From positions 45,387 to 109,386 of the forward strand of contig JALENK010000072.1 in the NCBI GenBank assembly GCA_022767515.1: a stretch of 64,000 nucleotides of DNA. The letters run 5' to 3'. Positions 48,514 to 57,314 of the stretch are shown in pieces (position 1 is the stretch's first letter; each line of letters opens with the position of its first letter). Both the position numbers and the translations under genes were made by a program. Below the pieces are notes generated by a model, which ran no database searches, had not been told where the DNA came from, and was given only the letters and a program-made list of their open reading frames with translations. This stretch comes from Clostridium sp. GTDB lineage: Bacteria; Bacillota; Clostridia; Clostridiales; Clostridiaceae.

Positions 48514-49923
48514 TTATTTTTGCTCTAATACCATAGTTAATTTTTGTTCAGAATCATTTCTATAAACAACAACTTCTACTTCATCACCTACATTTCCAGC
48601 ATTCTTTGCCTCATTCAACTGATCATAAGTTTCTGTTCTCTTTCCATTAAATTCTATAATTACATCTCCAACTCTTAGTCCCGCTTTTTGTGCTGAAGAA
48701 AAATCATCTATGCCTTTTATATATACTCCTTTTGGTAAATTATTTTCCTTAGATAACTTATCTGTTATTTCTAGACATTGTATTCCTAAAGAAATTATTG
48801 GCTTTGACAAAGTATCAAGTCTTTCTTTTACCTCATTAATTGGAATTGCAAATCCCAATCCTTCTACTTCTGTAACAACTATCTTCATGGAATTAATACC
48901 TATAACTTGACCTTTTGTATTTATTAATGGTCCTCCACTATTTCCTGGATTTATAGCTGCATCTGTTTGTATTAACTGCATACTAATTCCTGTACTAGTT
49001 TTAACTTCTCTATTAAGAGCACTTACTATACCCTTTGTACAAGTATATTCAAATTCCTTTGAAACTGGAGTACCTATTGCTATAACCTCTTGACCTGGAT
49101 ATAAAGCTTCTGAATCCCCAAGCTCAGCTACTCCTGGAACCTTTGTACCATCTTCTAATTTAAGCATTGCTATATCTTTCTTTTGATCATAATTAACAAC
49201 AGTAGCGCTTACTTCCTCTCCATTAGACATTTTTACATTTACATCTTTACTATTCTCTATAACATGATAATTTGTTATTATATAACCATCTTCACTTACA
49301 ATAAACCCAGAACCGATTCCTTCAACATCTTGTGAATACATACCATAATAATTTTGTGTACTTACTGTGGATATTGTAACAACTGCTGGTTTTACTTTTT
49401 CTATTGCCTCTGATGTAGTAAGAGAACCATCTGTACTACTCAAAAATTCAGGTGCTGTATACTGTTGTACACTATTATTATTAGTTGGTTGAGTGGTACT
49501 ACCATTAGAACTATTACCAAACCATTTATTATTAGTTCCTAAATATCCTCCTAATAGTCCTCCACCAAATGCTAAAATAACAATTCCTGCAACTGCTCCC
49601 ATTGTTCTTATTGGATGACCCTTCTTTTTCTTCTTTTTATTATATTGTCCATTTAAATTTTGATTTATATTTTGCTCATTTGAAAATTCTTCATTATTCT
49701 GCACTGTATCTTGCTCAAAATTATAATTTTGTGTATATTCTATATCATTAGCTTCTTGATTTTCTGTACTTTCTTGATTCATTTTTTGAGCATCATTTTC
49801 TTCTAAATTTTCTTCATAATTATTAATGATTACTTCATCGTTACTGTCAAAACTATTTTCTTCAGGTTTTTGTATATCATTATTTGTATTCATTTCTAAA
49901 TTCTCATTATCTTCCTTAAACAT
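48514..49923 (-). CDS. htrA: HtrA-type membrane serine protease with PDZ domain
   Basis: Surface quality-control protease. Acidic Asn/Glu-rich cytosolic head (1-105), basic KKKKKK stop, membrane helix (about 120-140), S1C protease with catalytic NYHVIEN (His), KKDIAMLKL (Asp) and NPGNSGGPL (Ser), then one PDZ domain with AGLRVGDVIIEFNG. The ATG at 49921-49923 has AAGGAGTG upstream, giving 469 aa; an earlier start at 49956 is unlikely. Three 11-bp direct repeats lie upstream. Confidence 0.94.
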   Translation of the reverse strand: MFKEDNENLEMNTNNDIQKPEENSFDSNDEVIINNYEENLEENDAQKMNQESTENQEANDIEYTQNYNFEQDTVQNNEEFSNEQNINQNLNGQYNKKKKKKGHPIRTMGAVAGIVILAFGGGLLGGYLGTNNKWFGNSSNGSTTQPTNNNSVQQYTAPEFLSSTDGSLTTSEAIEKVKPAVVTISTVSTQNYYGMYSQDVEGIGSGFIVSEDGYIITNYHVIENSKDVNVKMSNGEEVSATVVNYDQKKDIAMLKLEDGTKVPGVAELGDSEALYPGQEVIAIGTPVSKEFEYTCTKGIVSALNREVKTSTGISMQLIQTDAAINPGNSGGPLINTKGQVIGINSMKIVVTEVEGLGFAIPINEVKERLDTLSKPIISLGIQCLEITDKLSKENNLPKGVYIKGIDDFSSAQKAGLRVGDVIIEFNGKRTETYDQLNEAKNAGNVGDEVEVVVYRNDSEQKLTMVLEQK

Positions 49924-49998
49924 AATAAGCACTCCTTCTTTTATAAATATATACATTTTTATTTAATTTATCCTATATTTATATAATAGAACAATAAT

Positions 49999-50031
49999 AT
50001 GTCATTATTATGTCATTATTATGTCATTATT
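49999..50031. repeat. Three tandem 11-bp repeats (ATGTCATTATT) upstream of htrA
   Basis: Exact units at 49999-50009, 50010-50020 and 50021-50031. 11-bp spacing places them on one helix face, as for direct-repeat sites of OmpR-family regulators. They sit 76-108 bp before the htrA start and immediately after the hydrolase stop. Confidence 0.85.
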
Positions 50032-50039
50032 ATATTATT

Positions 50040-51062
50040 CTATGTTTTCTTTTTATTAGCTTCTCGTCTAGCTGCATTTACAACATAAGTTATCGCATTT
50101 ATAACTCCCTCTTCATCCTCTACTGAAAATAATCCTTCACTTAAAGCTATTTTCGATACAGTAGTTTTTCCTGCACTTCCTAAAAACTTGGCATAATCAT
50201 CCTCTTCCCTTGTGATAACATATAAAAATTTATCTTTCAAAATACCCGTTTTTTGAATATCTTGATCATAAAAATACAAATTAGAAAATTCCATTTCTAT
50301 TGCTTTTCTAAAAGCACTTTGATTTTTTTGAATATCATACTCTTCTTTTTCCTTATCCTCTAGCATATCTTCAAATTCTGGAACATGATAAGTATATCCT
50401 AAATCGCTTCTTAGCTTTGCTAATCCTATATATGAACCTATTTTATCAAATATACTAGTATAATATTCATCCTTTATACTTTTTTTAAATTCACTTGATT
50501 TTATTTTGTCTTCAGATAAAGGATTAATTAAAATTACACCTGCTACTGAAGATGAAAACATTTGTGCATAGGTAGTAGCTATCAAACTACCATATTCTTC
50601 AGCAACAAATATAATCTTACCACTTACTCCAGCCTTTCTAAGAAGAACACGTAAATCTTTTGCCTGTTCTTCTATTGTTCGTTCCTTATTTATTTCACTA
50701 AAACCATAGCCCGTTCTATTATACAAAAATGTCTTTACTTTTAAATCTTTCCTTATATTACGAGCAATGTCTTCCCACACATAATAATTAGTACCAATCG
50801 CGCCTTCAAATACGATTGTATATTCACCTTCTCCTATATAATCATATTCCAATTTACTATTTTCAATTTTAGTATAATAAAAATCTTTCTTTATTTTTTC
50901 TTTTCCTATAAAATTATATATCAACTGAAAAACAAAAGCACCTATTAAAATAAATAATAGTATTAAAACTATAATTTTTATAATGGATGATTTACTTTTC
51001 TTATTTTTATGTTTCAATCTATAAAGACCATTAGATTGAGGGAGCATATTCATAAATTTCAC
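50040..51062 (-). CDS. Membrane alpha/beta-hydrolase-fold protein without catalytic residues
   Basis: 340 aa. A basic head and membrane helix (27-49), then an alpha/beta-hydrolase domain: oxyanion-side EGAIGTNYYVWEDIA, NRTGYGFSE and a nucleophile elbow that reads VAEEYGS, with Glu156 where the Ser should be. The C-terminal His position in SEGLFSVEDEEGV is Leu. It should therefore be inactive as a hydrolase. 10 bp downstream of tsaD, so co-transcribed with it. Binding or scaffold role possible. Confidence 0.8.
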   Translation of the reverse strand: MKFMNMLPQSNGLYRLKHKNKKSKSSIIKIIVLILLFILIGAFVFQLIYNFIGKEKIKKDFYYTKIENSKLEYDYIGEGEYTIVFEGAIGTNYYVWEDIARNIRKDLKVKTFLYNRTGYGFSEINKERTIEEQAKDLRVLLRKAGVSGKIIFVAEEYGSLIATTYAQMFSSSVAGVILINPLSEDKIKSSEFKKSIKDEYYTSIFDKIGSYIGLAKLRSDLGYTYHVPEFEDMLEDKEKEEYDIQKNQSAFRKAIEMEFSNLYFYDQDIQKTGILKDKFLYVITREEDDYAKFLGSAGKTTVSKIALSEGLFSVEDEEGVINAITYVVNAARREANKKKT

Positions 51063-51072
51063 CCATATTATT

Positions 51073-52092
51073 TTACCTTTCTCCTAATTTTAAATTTGGC
51101 TTTGCATTTAGGTCTAAAGAAGCAATATTTCCACTAATAAACTCATAATATGCTGCTGACCCTATCATAGCAGCATTATCAGTACATAGTATTGGATGTG
51201 GAAATAATATTGATATTCCCTCCTTATTCCCTTCTTCTATCAATGCTTTTCTTAAAGTAGAATTAGAAGCCACTCCACCAGCAATTGCTATTTTATCAAC
51301 CCTCTTAGCCTTACAAGTTTTAAATACATTTTCTTTTAATACATCAACAACAGCCTTTTGAAATGATGCTGCCACATCCGCTCTATTAACCTGTACACCC
51401 TTAAGCTTACATTTATTTAGATAATTTAATACTGATGATTTCAAACCACTAAAAGAAAAATCTAAAGTATCTTCATGAAAATTAGCTCTTGGGAATTCTA
51501 TAGCATCAGGATTCCCTTCTTTAGATAATTTATCAATCTTAGGACCTCCTGGATATCCTAAATCTATTGCTCTTGCAACCTTATCAAATGCTTCACCGGC
51601 AGCATCATCTCTTGTTTGACCTATAATTTCAAACTTTCCATAATCCTTAACATACACTATAAAAGTATGTCCTCCTGATACTACTAATGAAACAAATGGT
51701 GGTTTTAAATCTTTATGTTCAATATAATTTGCACAAATATGACCTTCTATATGATTAACACCTATTAAAGGTTTATTGGATGCATAGGCTAATCCTTTTG
51801 CATATTGAAGACCAACCAATAATGCTCCAACTAATCCGGGACCATAAGTTACTCCTATCGCATCTATATCATCTAATGTTACTTTTGCTTCTGAAAGAGC
51901 CTCCTTGACTACCTTATCAATAACTTCGATATGCATTCTAGAAGCTACCTCTGGAACTACTCCCCCATATTTAGTATGCACCTCAATTTGAGATGCTATT
52001 ACATTTGATAATACTGTTCTTCCATTTTCAACAACAGCTGCTGATGTCTCATCACAGCTTGATTCTATAGCTAAAATTAATTTTCTTTCCAT
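51073..52092 (-). CDS. tsaD: tRNA N6-adenosine threonylcarbamoyltransferase
   Basis: Transfers threonylcarbamoyl from the AMP adduct to A37, with TsaB and Tsa[16 protein letters not shown] (metal His pair), [27 protein letters not shown] and the [11 protein letters not shown] metal Asp. Starts [10 protein letters not shown]. 339 aa, normal. The upstream Sua5-type enzyme is at 23 kb. Divergent from the RusA-like gene. Confidence 0.97.
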   Translation of the reverse strand: MERKLILAIESSCDETSAAVVENGRTVLSNVIASQIEVHTKYGGVVPEVASRMHIEVIDKVVKEALSEAKVTLDDIDAIGVTYGPGLVGALLVGLQYAKGLAYASNKPLIGVNHIEGHICANYIEHKDLKPPFVSLVVSGGHTFIVYVKDYGKFEIIGQTRDDAAGEAFDKVARAIDLGYPGGPKIDKLSKEGNPDAIEFPRANFHEDTLDFSFSGLKSSVLNYLNKCKLKGVQVNRADVAASFQKAVVDVLKENVFKTCKAKRVDKIAIAGGVASNSTLRKALIEEGNKEGISILFPHPILCTDNAAMIGSAAYYEFISGNIASLDLNAKPNLKLGER

Positions 52093-52227
52093 ATTTTTAT
52101 TTTTCCTTCTTCTTAGATAATCCTTGTTAATTAGCCATTTCTAATGTATATTATTTGATAATGACTATATTATATTATAATAATTATTCATAAATTATTC
52201 AAAAAATTTTTAGGAGGCCAAAAAACT

Positions 52228-52848
52228 ATGTGTTCTTATGCCAAAGTAGTTGTCTTAGGTTCACCAATAACAAAATCGAATTTTAAATTACATAATAAAA
52301 ACGGACGTGCTATATTACCTTACAATACTGGTAAATATACGGATAGATATGCCATCTATGAACAAGAAATTGCATATGCTGCACGCTCTCAAAACCCACA
52401 AATAGTACTAGATGAAAGTCTAATAGCAATATTAAAGGTATATTATAAAAGTTCAAAACGTCATCCAGATACCATAAATATAACCAAAAGTATTTTTGAT
52501 GGTATTGAGAAAAGTGGTCTTATTGTAAATGATGCCCAAATAACTAAAATTATAACCGAAGAATTTTATGATGAAAAAAATCCTCGCTTTGAACTAGAAT
52601 TATTTGGTGAAAGCAGCTATACTCTTTCCTATACTACAAAAAAAAGGGAAGTAGCAAGCGAAAAAATTACATATTTACCAATAAAAAAATCGCCTATTAT
52701 TAAAAATTTAAACTCTACTAATAATGATACTACAAAAACAACTCAAATTTGTACTATATGCCAAAAAGTAATAAAAAATAAAGAATTTATAACTGCTGAT
52801 AAAGGAAAGACTCTGATTTGTAATTCTTGTTTTAAAAAGTCATTTTAA
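52228..52848 (+). CDS. RusA-like nuclease domain with C-terminal zinc ribbon
   Basis: 206 aa. Residues 5-125 resemble RusA Holliday-junction resolvases: VVVLGSPITKSN, then HPDTINITKSIFDGIEK and LIVNDAQITKI, the last two covering the metal-binding Asp positions. A linker leads to a C-terminal Cys4 ribbon, CTICQKV and CNSCFKK (about 174-203). RusA proteins are mostly of phage origin; this copy is in a core region beside an SGNH hydrolase. AGGAGG precedes the ATG. Role in DNA repair is inferred. Confidence 0.78.
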   Translation: MCSYAKVVVLGSPITKSNFKLHNKNGRAILPYNTGKYTDRYAIYEQEIAYAARSQNPQIVLDESLIAILKVYYKSSKRHPDTINITKSIFDGIEKSGLIVNDAQITKIITEEFYDEKNPRFELELFGESSYTLSYTTKKREVASEKITYLPIKKSPIIKNLNSTNNDTTKTTQICTICQKVIKNKEFITADKGKTLICNSCFKKSF

Positions 52849-52867
52849 AAATTGAGGTGATTATTAT

Positions 52868-53434
52868 ATGAAAAAACTGATTCTTATTGGTGATAGTCTC
52901 ACTTTTGGATATGGTGTTCGAAAAAACGATAGTTTTGCATATATGTTATCAAAAAAACTTCCTATTGAAATTATTAATAAAGCACAAAATGGCAATACTA
53001 CAACTAATATGCTAAACAGATATTATGAAGATGTAACATACTTTAGTCCCGATTATATTTTTATAATGGGGGGAACTAATGATTTATTGTCTGGTCACTC
53101 TATTGACAGTATAATTAGTAATATTGAAGAAATGATACTAGAAAGTCTAACTTTTACTAACAATATTTATGTAGGAATTCCACCATATATAATAAGTGAT
53201 GTTGCTAACAGATTATTTATTTCATCTCCATTCTATAAATATTGCGAAATCTCGCTTCCAAAACTTAGAGATGAAATAATTAATCTTTGTAATAAATATA
53301 ATATATCTTTTATGAATTTCTATGATATTACTAAATCAAATATTGATAATAGTATTTTTACGGATGGGATTCACTTAAATTTATCAGGAAATATTTTAAT
53401 ACTTAATGAATTTTTAAATAGTTTCAAAATTTGA
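52868..53434 (+). CDS. SGNH/GDSL-family hydrolase
   Basis: 188 aa esterase or lipase. Block I LIGDSLTFGYG (Ser near residue 9), the Gly block, block III GGTNDLL (Asn) and block V DGIHLN (Asp and His). Cytosolic: no signal peptide. It follows the RusA-like gene by 19 bp, so the two are probably co-transcribed. Its last 21 bp overlap the FAD oxidoreductase gene on the other strand. Substrate unknown. Confidence 0.88.
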   Translation: MKKLILIGDSLTFGYGVRKNDSFAYMLSKKLPIEIINKAQNGNTTTNMLNRYYEDVTYFSPDYIFIMGGTNDLLSGHSIDSIISNIEEMILESLTFTNNIYVGIPPYIISDVANRLFISSPFYKYCEISLPKLRDEIINLCNKYNISFMNFYDITKSNIDNSIFTDGIHLNLSGNILILNEFLNSFKI

Positions 53435-54379
53435 TTTTAAATATTTTGAAACTATATTTCCTACTTCTCCCCCATTTATGTCAGTATTTAATACAGCATC
53501 TAATCCATAAACTAGGTTTCCACAAGCAAATATTCCATTTACAGATGTTTCATAATTATTTACTACAGGCGCTAATGTTTTTTCATTCATTTTCATAGAT
53601 GTCTTATTTACTATTCTAACCTCCGGAAAATACCCTACAGATAAAACTAATGAATCACATGCAATTAGAGTATGTGCATCATTTTCTTGTGAATAAATCT
53701 TTACCCCTTCAACCCTATTTTTGCCATATACTCCCTCAATCTCACAATTATACATAATAGGTATATTAAATCCTTCTATAAGTCTCATAATCTCATCATT
53801 AACCTCAAACCCATTTTGAGTATTTATAATAAATGCCTTTATTTTAGCCCCCTCAATAATCATTCTTCTCGTACTCATAAATGCCCATCTGTTCTCAGCA
53901 ATAACAACTGGTTCTCTTCCTGGCAGATATCCTTCTAAATTTATTATTTTTTGTACATTTCCAACGGTATAAATTCCAGCAATATTATTAATTGGTATTG
54001 TTAAACTTCCTGTAAGCTTTTCTCTGCATCCTGTAGCTAAAATTACTGCATTTCCTTTTACCTTAGTAACCCCTTCATAGCTATTAACATAAGTAATTAC
54101 TCTTTCCTCGCTTACCTCAAGCACTTCTGTATTTAACTTTATTTCAACTGGATAACTTCTTAATTTATTTTCTATAAAATTTATATATTCTGGTCCTGTC
54201 AAATCTACATTTAATAATTTTTTTCCAAATCCATTACATATAAAACGGTTTAACAATCCACCTAAATTAGATTCTCGTTCTATTATAAGTACATTACTTG
54301 TATCTTCTTCCATTGCAGAAAGTGCAGCTGTCATACCAGACAATCCTCCACCAATTATAATCAAGTTATACTCCTTCAT
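53414..54379 (-). CDS. FAD-dependent oxidoreductase with degenerate NAD site
   Basis: 321 aa. N-terminal FAD Rossmann motif GGGLSGMTAALSA, LATGCRE (FAD contact) and a C-terminal ACGNLVYGLDAV. It resembles flavoproteins with GxGxxG around 161-168, but here the segment is AENRWAFM, so NAD(P)H binding is probably lost. No CxxC disulfide is seen, so it is not a thioredoxin reductase. The family is related to GlpA-operon oxidoreductases. Function is open. Confidence 0.78.
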   Translation of the reverse strand: MKEYNLIIIGGGLSGMTAALSAMEEDTSNVLIIERESNLGGLLNRFICNGFGKKLLNVDLTGPEYINFIENKLRSYPVEIKLNTEVLEVSEERVITYVNSYEGVTKVKGNAVILATGCREKLTGSLTIPINNIAGIYTVGNVQKIINLEGYLPGREPVVIAENRWAFMSTRRMIIEGAKIKAFIINTQNGFEVNDEIMRLIEGFNIPIMYNCEIEGVYGKNRVEGVKIYSQENDAHTLIACDSLVLSVGYFPEVRIVNKTSMKMNEKTLAPVVNNYETSVNGIFACGNLVYGLDAVLNTDINGGEVGNIVSKYLKSNFETI

Positions 54380-54527
54380 TAAACTATCCCTTCCTAACTT
54401 ATTTTTTCCTAAAATTATAAAATAATTATATCATATTATTGTTAACTTTTTATTAAGATACTTTAAAATAGCCTAAATAAACTGTATAATGATTTTAAAT
54501 AACACAATTGAAACGTGGTGATAACTA

Positions 54528-55298
54528 ATGGAAATTTCAAAATATTTTTCATTAATACTATATGTCATAGGTATTTTGGGAATATTTTTTTCTGTACTAC
54601 TGATTGGATTTAAAATAAATAAAAAAAATAAAATTCTATCAATATTTACATTATTAATTATTTTCTTATCTTTGATATCTGTAGGTAGTGGAACTATTTT
54701 TAACTTAATTGATAAAAAAAGTAATCCAACATCTGCTAATGCAATTACTGTTGATAAAAATAAAAAGAACGAAAATAATAAGGAAACTAATTCAAGCACT
54801 GACCAATTAACCTTAAAATATAATTTATCTGATTCACAGGCATTTATAACAATTACTAATATTACAGATTCTGTATTTAATGGAAATATTAATTTGAATT
54901 TTTTTGATAAAGATAATAAGAAAATTTGCACAAAAACATTACCTGTAAAAAATTTATTACCTAACAGTAATACAAATTATACATTAAGTGTTGAAAATGC
55001 AGAAAAACTAACTTACACGTTTTCTGGAGATTTCAAAGCTAAAAATGATACAGATATAAATTATTCAATAAAATCGCTAGGTATTGGAGGCAATTATTAT
55101 AGATTTGATGTTATACCAATAAATAAAGATGAAAAAACTATCAAAAGTATTTGTGATGAATTTAAAGCTACCTATAATTCAAAAATATGTTCAGGTTTCT
55201 TAATATATTTTGTTGGTGATAATAATGATTTTGACAATTCATATACTGAATATTATTGTGACTATGATAATAATATAGTAAAATTAACTAAATACTAA
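54528..55298 (+). CDS. Membrane-anchored protein of unknown function
   Basis: 256 aa with two N-terminal membrane segments (about 5-27 and 37-60), then a Lys/Asn-rich linker (62-90) and an extracytoplasmic beta-rich domain (90-256) that includes SDSQAFITITNITDSVFNG and an Ig-like or FxLYD-type strand pattern. I do not recognise the family. GTGGTGATAACT precedes the ATG. Followed by its own terminator. Divergent from the FAD oxidoreductase. Confidence 0.72.
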   Translation: MEISKYFSLILYVIGILGIFFSVLLIGFKINKKNKILSIFTLLIIFLSLISVGSGTIFNLIDKKSNPTSANAITVDKNKKNENNKETNSSTDQLTLKYNLSDSQAFITITNITDSVFNGNINLNFFDKDNKKICTKTLPVKNLLPNSNTNYTLSVENAEKLTYTFSGDFKAKNDTDINYSIKSLGIGGNYYRFDVIPINKDEKTIKSICDEFKATYNSKICSGFLIYFVGDNNDFDNSYTEYYCDYDNNIVKLTKY

Positions 55299-55303
55299 TA
55301 TAC

Positions 55304-55335
55304 ACACTCAGATAAATAGCTGTCTGAGTGTTTTT
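55304..55335 (+). terminator. Terminator after the membrane protein
   Basis: A 9-bp stem ACACTCAGA with TCTGAGTGT and a 10-nt loop, then TTTTT, 6 bp after the stop. Confidence 0.88.
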
Positions 55336-55402
55336 GTTTGATTTATTATATGTTTTACATTATAATCATAAATGATTATTTTATATGAGGTGATTAATTT
55401 TT

Positions 55403-57268
55403 ATGAATAAACTCTTAGAAAAAATAAATCCTAAGAATTTAAAAAATGTACAACCACAAACATGGGCTAAAATAGGTCTTTTTTTAATACCTTTTTTGGG
55501 AGTTATTTTAAAATGTATTTTTGTACAATGCTTTATTCAAAGTGATAGCCCTTACAATTTTAGTTTTACTGCTGGTTATACGGATTCTGCTTCTTACTAC
55601 ATAAAATACTATATTGCATATACACTTATATTCTTTAGTTTTGCACTACTATTTAAAGGCAAAGGTCGAATAATATATTTATTTGTTATAGATGCCATCT
55701 TAACAACATTATGCATATTAGATGTCATGTATTTTAGAGGTTTCTTAACTATGCCTTCTGTACTAGTATTTACTCAAACAGCTAATTTAGATAATTTAGG
55801 AAATACTTTAACATCAATGTTAAGTCCTTATGATATACTATTCCTTTTAGATTTTATCATTCTAGGTGTTTATGTTTACTTTACAAAGTCTTATTATAAA
55901 GAAAAACCAAAACGTGCAGTAAAAACTTTTGCTCTTTCACTTGTTATTTCTTTATTATATGTTGGTTATATTCCATTTAATCTTTATATCCTTAATAATG
56001 AAGACGTTGATGGTGCATATATGTTTGATGGTTACGATCCTACCAATACATCTGAATACTTTTCTTCTATTGGATACCACATAATAGATGCTTATACTGT
56101 ATACAGAGATTCCAAGCCTTATACATTAACATCGGAAGAAGAAGAACAAGTAAAAACTTATTACAATTGGAAAAATGAAAATCTGGCTGATAATGAATTT
56201 AAGGGAATTTCTAAAGGAAAAAATTTAATAGTAATCCAAGTTGAATCTTTAGAAAGCTTTATTATTGGTAAAGAATATAATGGTCAAAAAATCACACCAA
56301 ATATGGACAAGCTAATTGAAAAAGGATTATATTTTCCTAATATATATGAACAAGTTAATGAGGGTACAAGTTCTGACTGTGATTTTATGACAAATACATC
56401 TCTCCTTCCTTTAAGAAGAGGTTGTACATTCTTTAGATATCCAAATGCAGATTATAACTCTATGCCAAAAATATTAGCTTCTGATGGATATGAAACGGCT
56501 TCAATACATCCTGATAAAGGTTCATTTTGGAACTATTCAAATGCATTGTCTGGTGGAATAGGATTTGAACACTTCTTTGATTATTATTCATTCCAAGAAA
56601 CAGAAAAAATTGGAATGGGCATTAGTGATGAGGCCTACTTCACTCAGGTTATTCCAAAAATAAAGAATTTCAAAGAACCATTCTTTGTTCATACAATAAC
56701 ACTTACAAATCATGGACCTTTTGATTTACCTACTGAAAAAAGAACCTTTAATCTTAATGAAGAGCTAGGAAAAAGTGAAATGGGTGGTTATATCGAAAGT
56801 GTACATTACACAGATGCACAGATAGGAAAATTTATAAATAATTTAGAAAAAGAAGGTCTATTAGATAACTCATTAATTGTTATTACTGGTGACCATGCTG
56901 GAGTTCACAAATACTACAATGATTCTACCAATAAGCTATCAACTAAGGAAGATTGGTTTGTTGATGATGGTGAACATAAGGTTCCTTTAATAATTTATGA
57001 TACTGGTATCAAGGAAAGCAAAACCTTTGATGTTATTGGTGGACAGATTGATACAATGCCTACAATACTTTATTTGCTTGGCATAGATAACGATAAATAC
57101 ATAAATACTGCTATGGGAAGAAACCTATTAAATACTAATAGAAGCTATGCCATTATCAATGATGGTACTGTAAAAGGTGATAATCTATCTGAAAAAGATA
57201 TAGAAATCATAAAAAGTTCTCAAGAATTATCTGATAAAATTATTAGAGCTGATTACTTTAAAAAATAA
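55403..57268 (+). CDS. Lipoteichoic-acid-synthase family protein
   Basis: 621 aa sulfatase-fold enzyme. Five N-terminal membrane segments (about 22-190) carry an outside catalytic domain. Catalytic Thr322 in NEGTSSDCDF, HTITLTNHGPF and VITGDHAGVH (metal His/Asp) are in place. It transfers glycerol-phosphate from phosphatidylglycerol to a growing chain, or does a related step. AGGTGATTAATTTTT precedes the ATG. The UgtP-like gene at 28 kb may supply the glycolipid anchor. Specificity among LtaS-type enzymes is not fixed. Confidence 0.92.
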   Translation: MNKLLEKINPKNLKNVQPQTWAKIGLFLIPFLGVILKCIFVQCFIQSDSPYNFSFTAGYTDSASYYIKYYIAYTLIFFSFALLFKGKGRIIYLFVIDAILTTLCILDVMYFRGFLTMPSVLVFTQTANLDNLGNTLTSMLSPYDILFLLDFIILGVYVYFTKSYYKEKPKRAVKTFALSLVISLLYVGYIPFNLYILNNEDVDGAYMFDGYDPTNTSEYFSSIGYHIIDAYTVYRDSKPYTLTSEEEEQVKTYYNWKNENLADNEFKGISKGKNLIVIQVESLESFIIGKEYNGQKITPNMDKLIEKGLYFPNIYEQVNEGTSSDCDFMTNTSLLPLRRGCTFFRYPNADYNSMPKILASDGYETASIHPDKGSFWNYSNALSGGIGFEHFFDYYSFQETEKIGMGISDEAYFTQVIPKIKNFKEPFFVHTITLTNHGPFDLPTEKRTFNLNEELGKSEMGGYIESVHYTDAQIGKFINNLEKEGLLDNSLIVITGDHAGVHKYYNDSTNKLSTKEDWFVDDGEHKVPLIIYDTGIKESKTFDVIGGQIDTMPTILYLLGIDNDKYINTAMGRNLLNTNRSYAIINDGTVKGDNLSEKDIEIIKSSQELSDKIIRADYFKK

Positions 57269-57269
57269 T

Positions 57270-57314
57270 AATATAAATGGCTATGAAGAAACATCCTTCA
57301 TAGCCATTTATATT
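57270..57314. terminator. Bidirectional terminator between the LtaS-type gene and tldE
   Basis: A 19-bp stem AATATAAATGGCTATGAAG with its complement and a 7-nt loop separates two convergent genes; A/T ends give U runs in both directions. Confidence 0.9.

Noticed and set aside
54473..54931. Minus-strand frame of 152 aa opposite the membrane protein
   Set aside because: It is low-complexity hydrophobic sequence antisense to a gene with a ribosome site and a terminator.
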